From Halosimplex rubrum (lineage in GTDB: Archaea; Halobacteriota; Halobacteria; Halobacteriales; Haloarculaceae): a stretch of 64,000 bases of DNA. A model generated the notes under the pieces. It made no database searches. It saw only the letters and a list, made by a program, of their open reading frames with translations, and was not told the DNA's origin. Position numbers and translations under genes: made by a program. Position 1 is the stretch's first letter. Each line of letters begins with the position of its first letter. The stretch is from the NCBI RefSeq assembly GCF_013415885.1, contig NZ_CP058910.1, positions 310,001-374,000 of the forward strand, given 5' to 3'. Below are positions 1 through 8,608 of this stretch, in pieces.

Positions 1-870
1 ACAGCGCGGGGCGAACCGGCAGTCCGTCGCGGGGCCGGTCGGCGTCGGCACCTCGCCGTCGATGGTTGGGAGCTGCTCGTCGGGGGGCGTCCGCCCGGGG
101 ATGGACCGAAGGAGCGCCTCCGTGTAGGGGTGTTTCGGGTCGTCGAACAGCGCCCGGGTCGGCGCGCGCTCGACCACCTCGCCGGCGTAGATGACGTTCA
201 CGCGGTCTGCGGTCTCTTCGATGACGCCCATGTCGTGGGTGATGAGCAGGATCGCCAGGTCCTCCTCGCGCTGGAGGTCGTCGAGCAGGTCGAGGATCTG
301 CGCCTGGATGGTCACGTCCAGCGCGGTCGTCGGCTCGTCGCACACGAGGAGATCGGGGTCGCAAGCCAGCGCCGTCGCGATGACGGCGCGCTGTTGCATC
401 CCGCCCGACAGCTGGTGGGGGTACTCGTCCACCCGGCTGGCGGCGTCGGGGATGCCCACGTCCTCAAGCAGTTCGACCGCCCGGTCGCGGGCCTCGCGCC
501 CGCGGAGGTTCTGGTGGATCTTCAGCGCCTCGCGGATCTGGTTGCCGACGGTATAGACGGGGTTTAGCGCGCCCCCGGGGTCCTGGAAGACGATGGCGAT
601 GTCGCCGCGGTGGGCGTCCCAGGTGCCCTCGGTGAGGTCCTCGCCGCGGAAGCGGATCGACCCCTCCTCGACGGCCCCGGGGTCGTCGACCAGCCCGAGG
701 ATCGAGCGGGCGGTGACGGACTTGCCCGAGCCGGACTCGCCGACGAGCCCGACCGTCTCGCCCGCGGCGATCTCGAAGGAGACCCCGTCGACGGCGTGGA
801 TCTCCTCCCGTTCGGTGTAGAAGACCGTCCGGAGGTCCTCGACGGCCAGCAGGGGGGCGGCGTCGCTCAC
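1..870 (-). CDS. dppD: Dipeptide/oligopeptide ABC transporter ATP-binding protein (3' end outside window)
   Basis: This is the cytoplasmic ATPase of a peptide/nickel-type ABC importer. The visible 290 residues show a Walker A (GESGSGKS), a Q-loop (VFQDPGG), the signature LSGGMQQR, a Walker B ending in DEPTTALD and the switch His in THDMG. A C-terminal stretch beginning KHPYTEALLRSIPG is typical of the oligopeptide ATPase family, followed by a Cys that would belong to the usual C-terminal Cys cluster. The gene starts with GTG and overlaps the permease stop codon as GTGA, so it is translationally coupled to dppC. The C-terminus runs off the window. The substrate is inferred from family only and could be peptides, nickel or a sugar oligomer. 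Confidence 0.93.
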   Translation of the reverse strand, partial: MSDAAPLLAVEDLRTVFYTEREEIHAVDGVSFEIAAGETVGLVGESGSGKSVTARSILGLVDDPGAVEEGSIRFRGEDLTEGTWDAHRGDIAIVFQDPGGALNPVYTVGNQIREALKIHQNLRGREARDRAVELLEDVGIPDAASRVDEYPHQLSGGMQQRAVIATALACDPDLLVCDEPTTALDVTIQAQILDLLDDLQREEDLAILLITHDMGVIEETADRVNVIYAGEVVERAPTRALFDDPKHPYTEALLRSIPGRTPPDEQLPTIDGEVPTPTGPATDCRFAPRC

Positions 871-2333
871 GCGCCACCACCCCGCCCGGCCGCGCCGCCC
901 TCGGCGTCTGACTGGGGGTCGATCGCGTCGCGGATGCCGTCGCCCAGCGCGTTGAAGCCGGTGACGACGACGGTGATCAGCAGGCCCGGGATGAGCGAGA
1001 TGTGCCACGAGCCCGTCGTCACGTAGTCCTGACCGAGGTTGATCGCCCGACCCCACTCGGGGGTCGGCGCCGAGACGCCGAGCCCGAGGAACGACAGCCC
1101 GGCGATGGCGATGATGGCGCCGCCGAGCGTCATCGACCCGTAGATGAGCAGGTAGCCGGTGATGTACGGCAGCATGTGCCGGCGCATGATCACGCGGGGT
1201 TTCTGTCCGAAACTGCGGGCGGCGTCGACCCACTGGCGTTCGGACACCTGGAGAGCGGGGCCGCGGACCGACCGCCACATGTAGGTCCAGCCGGTCCCCG
1301 CGAGTATCAGCGCGAGGACGAACGCGCCGCTGTAGATCCCCCCGACCCAGGTGTCGGCTAGCACCGTCGTCAGCATGATAATAAGCAGCAGTTGTGGCAT
1401 CGCCATCACCGCGTCGGAGGCGAGCACCAGCCCGAGGTCGACCCGTCCCTTGTAGTAGGCGGCGGCCAGTGCGAGCGACCCGGCGATCAGGACGCTCAGG
1501 CCGACCGAGAGCACGCCGATGATCAGCGATATCCGCGACCCGGCGGCGATGAACGTGAACAGGTCCCGCCCGGTCGGGAGCGTGCCGAACGGGTGATACC
1601 GGCCGTAGTCGTCGTAGGTGAACGGCATCACGCGCGACTGGGTGCCCGTCGACTGGGTGTCGAGGTTGGCCTGACCGACCAGCGTCGTCTCGACGGACTC
1701 GGCCTCGGCGTCCCAGTAGCTGATCTCGTTGCTGTAGGAGTTGCGCATGTTCTTGTCGACGGTCGTCGGCCCGAGCGCGGGCGCGAACACCGCCATCACG
1801 ACGAACATGAAGACGACCGCGAGGCCGAACAGGCCCCAGGTGTGCGAGCGGAACCGGTCGACCATGTCGTCGCGGGGCGTCCACGCCAGCGAACGGATCT
1901 CCCGGCGGTAGAGGCGGTATCCGAGCATCGCCCAGCCGGCCCAGGCGAACGCGTAGGCGTAGACGAGCGCGACGCGGACCGCCCACGCGTAGGCGGGTTC
2001 CAGCCCGAGGAACGTGTCCACCCACCGCTGGCCGTTCCAGTACCCCCCGTTGGGGACCGTCTCCCGCGAGAGCAGCGTCGGGACCGACTCGGCCATCGAG
2101 CGGCCGGCCTCCAGCGCGTCGACGACCGGCGCGGCGGCGGTGGCGACGCCGGCGAGCGACACGGCCGTCCCCAGGGCGTCCGCGAGCAGGCCGACGGCGA
2201 ACGTCGCGAGCGCGCCGGCCTCCAGCGCCAGCAGGACGACCCCCGCGGCGAGCCAGACGGCCAGCGGCGAGCCCGTGGGGAGGACCGTCGATTCGCGCGC
2301 ATCGGCGGCGTCGGCGTCGTGTGCGCCCGCCAT
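867..2333 (-). CDS. dppC: ABC transporter permease, DppC/OppC type, with extra N-terminal membrane domain
   Basis: This is the second inner-membrane permease of the importer, 488 residues against about 300 for usual DppC proteins. The C-terminal half is a standard BPD_transp_1 domain with the ATPase-contacting loop around WVDAARSFGQKPRVIMRRHMLP. The first roughly 160 residues hold additional hydrophobic segments (for example VWLAAGVVLLALEAGALA) and a soluble stretch with no counterpart in the bacterial family. A long loop between about residues 190 and 260 is probably extracellular. Only one base lies between the dppB stop and this start, and it overlaps dppD by four bases. The role of the extra domain cannot be read from the sequence. 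Confidence 0.9.
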   Translation of the reverse strand: MAGAHDADAADARESTVLPTGSPLAVWLAAGVVLLALEAGALATFAVGLLADALGTAVSLAGVATAAAPVVDALEAGRSMAESVPTLLSRETVPNGGYWNGQRWVDTFLGLEPAYAWAVRVALVYAYAFAWAGWAMLGYRLYRREIRSLAWTPRDDMVDRFRSHTWGLFGLAVVFMFVVMAVFAPALGPTTVDKNMRNSYSNEISYWDAEAESVETTLVGQANLDTQSTGTQSRVMPFTYDDYGRYHPFGTLPTGRDLFTFIAAGSRISLIIGVLSVGLSVLIAGSLALAAAYYKGRVDLGLVLASDAVMAMPQLLLIIMLTTVLADTWVGGIYSGAFVLALILAGTGWTYMWRSVRGPALQVSERQWVDAARSFGQKPRVIMRRHMLPYITGYLLIYGSMTLGGAIIAIAGLSFLGLGVSAPTPEWGRAINLGQDYVTTGSWHISLIPGLLITVVVTGFNALGDGIRDAIDPQSDAEGGAAGRGGGA

Positions 2334-2334
2334 C

Positions 2335-3354
2335 TCAGGCGCCCTCCAGCCCGACGCGCGGGTCGATCACCGTGTACAGCAGGTCTTGCAGCAGATTGAT
2401 TCCGACTATCATGAGGATGAAGACGTACATGAGCGTGCCGACGAGCGGCAGGTCGCCCTGGTTGGCCGCCTGGAAGAACAGCCAGCCGATCCCGTGGATG
2501 CCGAACACCGTCTCGACGAGCACCGACCCGCCGATGAGCAGGAACGCCTCGCTCGTGATGATCGGCACCAGCGGCACCAGCGCGTTCCGGAAGATGTGCT
2601 TCCAGACGAGCGCGAAGTCCGAGACCCCCTTGGCCTTGGCCATGTCGACGAAGTCCTCGTTGCGCACTTCCAGCACCGCGGTGCGACCGATCCGCATCTC
2701 GTTGCCCATCGAGGCCGACCCGAGCACGACGGCCGCCGGCAGCACCTTCTTGGTCGCGGCGAGGAAGCCGTCGACGCTGCCGAGGCGGGACATGTCCGGG
2801 CTCCCCGAGATGGCGTCGATCGGGACGAGCAACTGCTCCCAGCTCACGCCGAAGACGGCCTGGGCGCTGCCGAGCACCGCCAGCAGCATGATCGCCAGCC
2901 AGAAGTTCGGCATGGCGCGCCAGACGATGCCGCCGAACGAGGAGACGTAGTCGGAGACGGTGTTCGAGCGCAGCCCGGCGAAAAAGCCCAGCGGCACGCC
3001 GACCATGATGGCGATGAGCACCGACCAGAAGCCCAGCCACAGCGTGCGCGGCAGGAAATCGAGGATGAGCGCGTTGACGCTGGATCCCTGGTACAGCAGG
3101 AACGTCTGCCCGAGGTCGAACGTGTACAGGTCGAGCAGGTAGTTCGCGTAGTGTTCCAGCGGCGGCTGGTTGAGGCCGAGACGCTCCTGGGCGGCGGTGT
3201 AGGCGTCGGTGTTTCGCGTCTGCCCCTCGCTGAGCAGGCGGGCCGCCGGGTCGATGGGTCCCATGAAGATGATGAACCACGTCAGCGACGTGCCGAGCCA
3301 CACCACCGGGACCGACAGCAGGAGGCGCTTGCCGAGGTACTTCAGCCGGCTCAC
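2335..3354 (-). CDS. dppB: ABC transporter permease, DppB/OppB type
   Basis: This is the first permease of the peptide-type importer, 339 residues, which is normal for the family. It begins MSRLKYLGKRLLLSVPVVWL, the usual short cytoplasmic start followed by a transmembrane helix. It carries the EAA-type coupling motif around DFVDMAKAKGVSDFALVWKH, which contacts the ATPase. About six transmembrane helices can be seen. It lies 177 bases after the substrate-binding protein gene and directly before dppC, so the order is binding protein, DppB, DppC, DppD. Confidence 0.92.
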   Translation of the reverse strand: MSRLKYLGKRLLLSVPVVWLGTSLTWFIIFMGPIDPAARLLSEGQTRNTDAYTAAQERLGLNQPPLEHYANYLLDLYTFDLGQTFLLYQGSSVNALILDFLPRTLWLGFWSVLIAIMVGVPLGFFAGLRSNTVSDYVSSFGGIVWRAMPNFWLAIMLLAVLGSAQAVFGVSWEQLLVPIDAISGSPDMSRLGSVDGFLAATKKVLPAAVVLGSASMGNEMRIGRTAVLEVRNEDFVDMAKAKGVSDFALVWKHIFRNALVPLVPIITSEAFLLIGGSVLVETVFGIHGIGWLFFQAANQGDLPLVGTLMYVFILMIVGINLLQDLLYTVIDPRVGLEGA

Positions 3355-3531
3355 GGACGGACCCCTCCGTCACCCGGCGGTCGCTGCCGCTCGTCCCGGT
3401 GCCTGCACCCGCAGGGCCGACCCCGCGCGCAGTCGTTTACGTTCATCGTGATCAGATCCAGATTGGGGGGAAACGGGCGTCGTCGGTCCGTCGCCCGCGA
3501 CCGCCGGACCGGCGCCGCCGGGAACGGACCG

Positions 3532-5499
3532 CTACTCCAGCGTGACGTCGTCGAACGCCTGGTTCTCCATCACGCCGTACATCTCCACGTCGACACCGTC
3601 GTGCCAGAAACGCTGGCTATTCGGATGGAGGAACGGGAGCTCCTGGACCGACGCCCAGTTCATCTCCTCGATGGTCTGGAACGCCTCCGCGTGGTCGGCC
3701 TCGGTCGTGCCCTCGGCGGCGTAGTTGTCCTCCCAGGCCTCGATGGCCGTGTCGCGGTACTCGTCGGTGTAGTAGCTGCCCTCGGCGCCCCAGCGGGTGA
3801 ACTGCGTGCTCGGGCTGTCGCCCCAGAGGAACCGCAAGAAGTTCTGCGGGCCGGGGTACTCCATCCCGTCGCCCAGGCCGAACACCTCCATGTCGCCGGA
3901 GATGGCCTGGCTGATGATCGTCCCGAACTCCGCCTCGGTGATCTCCATGTCGATGTACGCCGACTGCAGTTTCGGCTGGAGCCGCGTGAACACCTGCCGG
4001 TAGCCGCTGTCGCCGGAGATAGTCGTCGCCGTCACCTCGAATCGGTTGTCCTCGCCGTAGCCGGCCTCCTCCATGACGGCGCGGGCCTCGTCGAGCAGCG
4101 TCTCGCCGTAGCCGTAGGGGTAGCCGTCGGCCGCGAACTCGGTGTTGGAGGCGGCGCCGCTCTCGGCGTGGGCGTCGTAGGACTCCTCGCCGGACTGGCC
4201 GTCCTCGAAGGTGGGGTAGGGCGCCGGCGGCGTGATGTGGTAGGCCGCCTTGCCGGTGCCCTTGTAGACGCTCTCGGCGATGTCGTGCTGGTTCATCGCG
4301 TAGGCGAACGCCCGACGGACCGGCAGGGGGACCTCCAGCGTGTTGAAGACGATGTATTCGGTGGTCAGCGCCGGGATCTCGCCGTAGTTGACCGTGTCGC
4401 CGTTCTGGAACTGGTAAGTGCCGAGCGAACGGTTGCCCTGGCGCTCCTCGATGGAGACGTTGTCGGGGTTGAACGAGGCGGTCGGCATCCCCTCGTCGAG
4501 GATGTGTGCGTTGCCGTTGCGAAAGCGGCTGAGCCGCGTGTTGCCGTCGCCGACGACCGTGAACGTGATCCCGTCGAGTTCGGGAGCCTCGCCGTAGTAG
4601 TCCTCGAAGGCGGTCAGCTGGATCTGGCTGCCCTTCGTCCAGGAGTCGACCGCGAAGGGGCCGACCCCGGCGAAGGTGGGGCCCTCGCCTTCCGTGCTGA
4701 AGAACTCGTTGTAGCTGTACTCGCCGTCGTACCCCTCGATGTCGCCGACCGACCCCTCCGGGAGGACCGCGAACGTCCCGCCGGCGATCTGGAAGAGCGT
4801 GTACTGGAAGGGGGAGGCCAGCGTCATCTCGAAGGTGTAGTCGTCGACCGCCTCGACGGCCAGCGACTCCGGGACGACGTCGCTGAGCGTCTCCTCGTCC
4901 GTGGGTTCGCTCAGGCTCGCGTCCTTCTCGTGGTCGATCGTCATCGTCTCGCCGATGATGTCGTCCCGGTTGCGGGAGTTCTCGGACTCGGCGAGCCGAC
5001 GGTAGGTATAGACCACGTCGTCGGCGGTGAGCTCCGTCCCGTCGTGGAAGGTCACGCCCTCTCTCAGCGTGAACGTGTAGGTCAGGCCGTCCTCCGAGAC
5101 CTCGTAACCCTCCGCGACGGCCGGCTCGGGCGGGTACTGCCCGTCCGGAAACTCCATCAGCGGCTTGTTGTACTGGTTGTACCCCGCGCCCGACCCCTTC
5201 GCGTTGATCGGGTCCAGCGTCTGGATCGACCCGGTCGCCATCATCTGGAGCGTCCCGCCGCTCGCCGGCGACCCGTCGTCCGCGTCGTCGTCCGAGGAAC
5301 CGTCACCCGACGACCCGTCAGACGACGACCCGTCAGACGACGACCCGTCACCCGAGGAACCGTCACCCGACGACCCGTCGTCGGATGTCCCACCGCCGCC
5401 CGACTCCGACGGGTCGTTGTTGGAACAGCCGGCGAGCAGGGTCGCCGCACCCGCGCCCGCTGCAGTGAGGAACCGACGCCGAGTCTGTTTTTCTGGCAT
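3532..5499 (-). CDS. dppA: Extracellular solute-binding lipoprotein, family 5 (dipeptide/oligopeptide type)
   Basis: This is the substrate-capture protein of the importer, 655 residues. The N-terminus has a twin-arginine motif (TRRRFLTAAG), a hydrophobic segment and a lipobox (LLAGCS), so it is probably exported folded by Tat and lipid-anchored. A low-complexity Gly/Ser/Asp linker of about 50 residues follows. The mature domain has family SBP_bac_5 features such as LREGVTFHDGTELTADDVVYTYRR. I chose the ATG at 5499 over an in-frame ATG eight codons upstream because a TATA box sits about 27 bases before 5499, which suggests a leaderless transcript. The nature of the solute is inferred from family only. 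Confidence 0.93.
   Translation of the reverse strand: MPEKQTRRRFLTAAGAGAATLLAGCSNNDPSESGGGGTSDDGSSGDGSSGDGSSSDGSSSDGSSGDGSSDDDADDGSPASGGTLQMMATGSIQTLDPINAKGSGAGYNQYNKPLMEFPDGQYPPEPAVAEGYEVSEDGLTYTFTLREGVTFHDGTELTADDVVYTYRRLAESENSRNRDDIIGETMTIDHEKDASLSEPTDEETLSDVVPESLAVEAVDDYTFEMTLASPFQYTLFQIAGGTFAVLPEGSVGDIEGYDGEYSYNEFFSTEGEGPTFAGVGPFAVDSWTKGSQIQLTAFEDYYGEAPELDGITFTVVGDGNTRLSRFRNGNAHILDEGMPTASFNPDNVSIEERQGNRSLGTYQFQNGDTVNYGEIPALTTEYIVFNTLEVPLPVRRAFAYAMNQHDIAESVYKGTGKAAYHITPPAPYPTFEDGQSGEESYDAHAESGAASNTEFAADGYPYGYGETLLDEARAVMEEAGYGEDNRFEVTATTISGDSGYRQVFTRLQPKLQSAYIDMEITEAEFGTIISQAISGDMEVFGLGDGMEYPGPQNFLRFLWGDSPSTQFTRWGAEGSYYTDEYRDTAIEAWEDNYAAEGTTEADHAEAFQTIEEMNWASVQELPFLHPNSQRFWHDGVDVEMYGVMENQAFDDVTLE
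5292..5379. repeat. Direct repeats encoding the Ser/Gly/Asp linker of the binding protein
   Basis: A 28-base sequence at 5292-5319 recurs exactly at 5352-5379, 60 bases away. The DNA between is built from related 12- and 15-base units. Together they encode the GSS-D-GSS linker between the lipid anchor and the binding domain. Such repeats can expand or contract in frame, so the linker length is probably variable between strains. Confidence 0.8.
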
Positions 5500-5520
5500 C
5501 GGTGAGTGTGTCCGATTGAA

Positions 5521-5530
5521 CAATTAAATA
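5521..5530 (-). promoter_or_regulatory. TATA box of the dpp operon
   Basis: On the minus strand this reads TATTTAATTG, centred about 27 bases upstream of the ATG at 5499. The spacing fits a leaderless haloarchaeal mRNA. The surrounding 5515-5600 is markedly AT-rich compared with the rest of the window. Confidence 0.65.
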
Positions 5531-5645
5531 GGTTTTGACTCGTGATACGTTTAGATACATCCTAGAATTATAGGTATATTCATCAATATAGTCTATTTAG
5601 CTACCGCTTCGTAACACCCATACACCAGCAGCGAGAGGGACGGGT

Positions 5646-6128
5646 ATGTCGGTCGATACGGACGGCGACACGTCCCCGTGGGGACGGACGGTACGGGAAG
5701 CCAACGAGATGGCCGAAGCGCTGCGGACGGACGGCTGGGAGGTCGTCGTCGTCCGCGCGGGCCACGTCGCGCCGGTCTCGCCCGAGGGGCGCAAGACCGA
5801 CCGCGCCGGGCTGGTGTATCTCGCGCCGGACGGCGTCGCCGAGTCGCTGTCCGAGCTCGCCGAACGCGGCGAGTTCGGGCGGTCGACGGCGTTCCGGCGC
5901 CGCGTCGGTACGGATCTCTTCCTCGTGACCCGCGCGAGCGACCCCGAGCGCCGGCTGGCCGTCCTGTTGGTCGGCGGGGTCGACCTCGGACAGCCGGCGG
6001 CGGCCGATCTCGCCGCCGCGGCTCGCGAGCGCGGCCGCCTGCAGTCGCACGTCGAACTCCTCGACGGCACGCACCTGGCTACCTTCGGCCACGACCACCC
6101 CGAGGACTTCTTGCCGGAGGACCTGTGA
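5646..6128 (+). CDS. Conserved haloarchaeal hypothetical protein
   Basis: This is a 160-residue acidic soluble protein with no signal peptide or membrane segment. It begins MSVDTDGDTSPWGRTVREAN and contains an alternating strand/helix pattern (GWEVVVVRAGHVAPVSPE, RLAVLLVGGVDL). I do not recognise a catalytic motif. It resembles small domain-of-unknown-function proteins of haloarchaea, but I cannot name the family with confidence. Its stop overlaps the GTG start of the phosphoesterase gene, so the two are coupled in translation. A TATA-like TATTTAG lies at 5594-5600. The function is unknown. Confidence 0.8.
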   Translation: MSVDTDGDTSPWGRTVREANEMAEALRTDGWEVVVVRAGHVAPVSPEGRKTDRAGLVYLAPDGVAESLSELAERGEFGRSTAFRRRVGTDLFLVTRASDPERRLAVLLVGGVDLGQPAAADLAAAARERGRLQSHVELLDGTHLATFGHDHPEDFLPEDL

Positions 6129-7177
6129 GCCGGCCGATCGGTCCCGGCGGGTCCGGGACGGTACTGGCGCGACTGGCGCGGCCGACCGGCGATCCGACTC
6201 GGTTCGCGGTGGTCGCCGACCCGCACGTCGCGACCCGGGCCGAGGGCACCTCGAAGCTGTTCGAACGGACGCGAGCACACTTCGAGGCCGCGCTCGCGGA
6301 CATCGCCGGCCGCGACGTGGACGCGGTGCTGTCGCCGGGGGACCTGACCAAGGACGGCGAGCCCTGGAACTACGAGGCGGTCGACGAGGCGCTGGCCGAC
6401 CTCGACGCGCCCTTCCACGCCGTCCCCGGGAATCACGACGTCCCCAAGGAGGGTGACGACCACGACACCCCCACCCTCGGACGGTTCGTCGAGCGCTACA
6501 CGCCCGAGGACCCGGTCGCTCGCGGACCGGACGGGCTCTCCTATCGCGTTCAGGTGGGCGACCTCGACGTGATCGGGCTCAACAGTGCTGGAACGGCCGA
6601 GCGGCTGACCGACAGTCACGAGGGCCACGTCGATGCCGACCAGCGGGCGTGGCTGGCCGACCAGCTCGCGCGCGCGGGAACTGCTATCGTGTTGGTTCAC
6701 CACAACCTCCCCGAAGTGACCGGCCAGCTCGACGCCCACCGCGCGGCCGTCGAGCCCGACCTGGCGGAGATCCCGGCCATGCGCGACCCCGAGCCGCTCG
6801 TCGAGACGCTCGGCGAGGGCGACGTACCGCTCGTCCTCAGCGGCCACTACCACCTCCCGACGACGGCGGTCTCCGGCGGCTCGGCGGAACGCGGTTCCAC
6901 CGGCGCCTCCGTGAGCGAAGCGAACGGAGGCTCGTCAGAGCGACGCTCTGACGGTGTCCGCGAGATCGCGGCGCCGACAACCTGTTCGTTCCCCCAGTCG
7001 TACCTGCTCTGCGACGTGACCCCCGAAGGGACGACCGTCAGGCTGGTGCCCGTCGCCGACAGTATCGGCCTGGAGACCGCCCACGCCCGCCGGGCCGCCG
7101 ATTCGGCGACCGCCCGCGGCCTGACGGGGATCGCCGCCGCCCGCCTCGCCGCTGCTCCCCTGGTCGACGAGCGGTGA
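6125..7177 (+). CDS. Calcineurin-like metallophosphoesterase (copy 1)
   Basis: This is a predicted cytoplasmic binuclear metal phosphoesterase of 350 residues. The metal-binding motifs appear in order: ADPHV, PGDLTKDG, GNHD, VHHN and SGHYH. The C-terminal region has the block TTCSFPQSY followed by a strand with TVRLVPVAD. It is clearly paralogous to the gene at 52794-53744, sharing the motif context and the C-terminal blocks. A stretch rich in Ser, Gly and Glu just after SGHYH, encoded by two adjacent palindromes, is absent from the paralogue. The start is the GTG that overlaps the previous stop. The substrate is unknown; the next operon imports phosphate, so a phosphate-ester substrate is plausible but is inference. 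Confidence 0.88.
   Translation: MSRPIGPGGSGTVLARLARPTGDPTRFAVVADPHVATRAEGTSKLFERTRAHFEAALADIAGRDVDAVLSPGDLTKDGEPWNYEAVDEALADLDAPFHAVPGNHDVPKEGDDHDTPTLGRFVERYTPEDPVARGPDGLSYRVQVGDLDVIGLNSAGTAERLTDSHEGHVDADQRAWLADQLARAGTAIVLVHHNLPEVTGQLDAHRAAVEPDLAEIPAMRDPEPLVETLGEGDVPLVLSGHYHLPTTAVSGGSAERGSTGASVSEANGGSSERRSDGVREIAAPTTCSFPQSYLLCDVTPEGTTVRLVPVADSIGLETAHARRAADSATARGLTGIAAARLAAAPLVDER
6905..6953. repeat. Tandem palindromes inserted in frame in the phosphoesterase gene
   Basis: There are two perfect inverted repeats in a row. GCCTCCGT (6905-6912) pairs with ACGGAGGC (6924-6931), and CGTCAGAGCG (6933-6942) pairs with CGCTCTGACG (6944-6953). They lie inside the coding sequence, keep the frame, and encode a stretch missing from the paralogous phosphoesterase. 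The stem content resembles the GAGCGAAGCGA-type intergenic repeats seen elsewhere in this window. Confidence 0.75.
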
Positions 7178-7207
7178 GCCCCCGCCCGCCCGGACATCTA
7201 CTGGTGG

Positions 7208-7306
7208 CTATATACCGGTACGTACCGACCCCTGCAAACTGTTCGCACACCCACCGGAAAGTACCGCTCAGAGGGGTCTCGTACCGGGTGGTACCCCTAT
7301 TATAAA
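7208..7306 (+). promoter_or_regulatory. pst operon promoter with two TATA candidates and two palindromes
   Basis: A TATA-like CTATATACC lies at about 7208-7216, and a strong TATTATAAA at 7298-7306. The second is placed about 25 bases before a transcription start near 7330 and so fits the pstS ATG at 7340. A perfect 12-base palindrome, CGGTACGTACCG, sits at 7216-7227. A second inverted repeat, GTACC-GGGT-GGTAC, is at 7281-7294, immediately before the downstream TATA. These are good candidates for phosphate-responsive operators. Use of two alternative TATA boxes is reported for a Halobacterium pst promoter. Confidence 0.6.
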
Positions 7307-7339
7307 CCCGTTTAGTTAGGTCCCGACTCGACTGAAGTG

Positions 7340-8575
7340 ATGACGCGAGATTCGGAGCGACCGGCGGACAGGGTAACGCGGCGCAAGTTCCTGCTGACAT
7401 CCGGTGCCATCGGTGCGGCCGGGCTCGCGGGCTGTTCGGGCGGCGGCAACGACGAGACGGACACGCCCGAGCCTTCGGGCGGCGGGAGCTCCTCGGACGG
7501 CTCCGACGGCTCCTCGGGTGACGGCTCCGACGGTTCCTCGAGCGACGAGGAGACGAGCGGCGACTCCTCCAGCGGCGGGTCGAACGAACCGTCGCTGCTC
7601 ACCGGCGAGGGGTCCTCGACGGTCTACCCCATCGGGAACAAGGGCGCCTCCTACTGGAACGGGAACGCCCCGCCGAGCGACGGCGAGTACTGGGGAAGCA
7701 ACGACTCGGGCTCGGTCCCCGGCTGGTCGGAGATCGAGACGGACATGCACCTCGCGGACTACTTCGCGAGCCAGTACGGCTTCGAGGCGACCGGCGAGCG
7801 CTCGAACCCGCCCTTCCGTGCGACCATCGGCCTGAGCCACTCCGGGACCGGCTGTGAGGCGGTCACCGGCGGCCTCGTCGACATCGGTAACTCCTCGGGC
7901 CCGATCACGGCCGAACTCGACTGGAGCGAGGAGGAGGCACAGGAACGAGTCGTCGACCACGTCGTCGGCCGCGACGGCCAGCCGATCGTCGTGAGCAGCG
8001 ACATCTACGACGCGGGGATCGACCAGCTCACCGCCGAGCAGGTTCGCAAGATCTACCAGGACGAGATCACCAACTGGTCGGAGATCGGCGGCCCCGACCA
8101 AGAGATCTTCTGCATCGGCCGCGCGGTCGGGTCGGGCACGGACACCTCCTTCCGCCTCAACATGCTCGGCGACGCCGAGGCCGAGATGCCGGGCGTCGAC
8201 ACCCGCCAGGGCCAGAACCAGGGCGTCGCCCAGCTCGTCCGCCAGAACGAGGGCGCCATCGCGTACATGGCGCTGGCCTTTACCGGCGAGGCGGTCCGCC
8301 CCATCGCCCTGGAGTTCGACGGCACGGTCTACCAGACCAGCAAGGACGCCGAGAACACCATCTTCGACAGCGCCTACCCGCTCAACCGCGACCTGCACAT
8401 GTACACGCAGATCACCGAGGAGACCCCGAGCGGGACGGACATGCGCGAGGGCGCGTTCATGCGGATGTTCCTGACGCAGTTCGGCCAGCAGGTGTTCGTC
8501 GAGGACAACAACTACATCCCGCTGCCGACCGCCGACATCGAGGCCGAGATGGAGAAGCTCCCCGACACCGCCTGA
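7340..8575 (+). CDS. pstS: Phosphate ABC transporter substrate-binding lipoprotein
   Basis: This captures inorganic phosphate outside the cell and hands it to PstCA. It has 411 residues, longer than bacterial PstS because of a linker. The N-terminus has a twin-arginine motif (TRRKFLLTSG) and a lipobox (LAGCS), then about 45 residues of Ser/Gly/Asp linker. Phosphate-binding features follow: EGSSTVYPI near the start of the domain, IGLSHSGTGCEAV, and GRAVGSGTDTSFR. It is first in a six-gene operon. A GTG directly precedes the chosen ATG in frame and could also serve as start. Confidence 0.93.
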   Translation: MTRDSERPADRVTRRKFLLTSGAIGAAGLAGCSGGGNDETDTPEPSGGGSSSDGSDGSSGDGSDGSSSDEETSGDSSSGGSNEPSLLTGEGSSTVYPIGNKGASYWNGNAPPSDGEYWGSNDSGSVPGWSEIETDMHLADYFASQYGFEATGERSNPPFRATIGLSHSGTGCEAVTGGLVDIGNSSGPITAELDWSEEEAQERVVDHVVGRDGQPIVVSSDIYDAGIDQLTAEQVRKIYQDEITNWSEIGGPDQEIFCIGRAVGSGTDTSFRLNMLGDAEAEMPGVDTRQGQNQGVAQLVRQNEGAIAYMALAFTGEAVRPIALEFDGTVYQTSKDAENTIFDSAYPLNRDLHMYTQITEETPSGTDMREGAFMRMFLTQFGQQVFVEDNNYIPLPTADIEAEMEKLPDTA

Positions 8576-8608
8576 TCCGGGCCGCCGCGCGGTTTTCCTT
8601 CCGATACC

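Noticed and set aside
2014-5505. A 1,163-codon open frame on the plus strand
   Set aside because: It runs antisense to dppB and the binding-protein gene, has an Arg/Asp/Val-rich composition without domains, and is a by-product of GC-rich codon usage. The minus-strand genes show clear families.
5594-5645. A riboswitch or structured leader upstream of the 5646 gene
   Set aside because: The segment is AT-rich with TATA-like words only; no stable fold or known aptamer pattern is visible.
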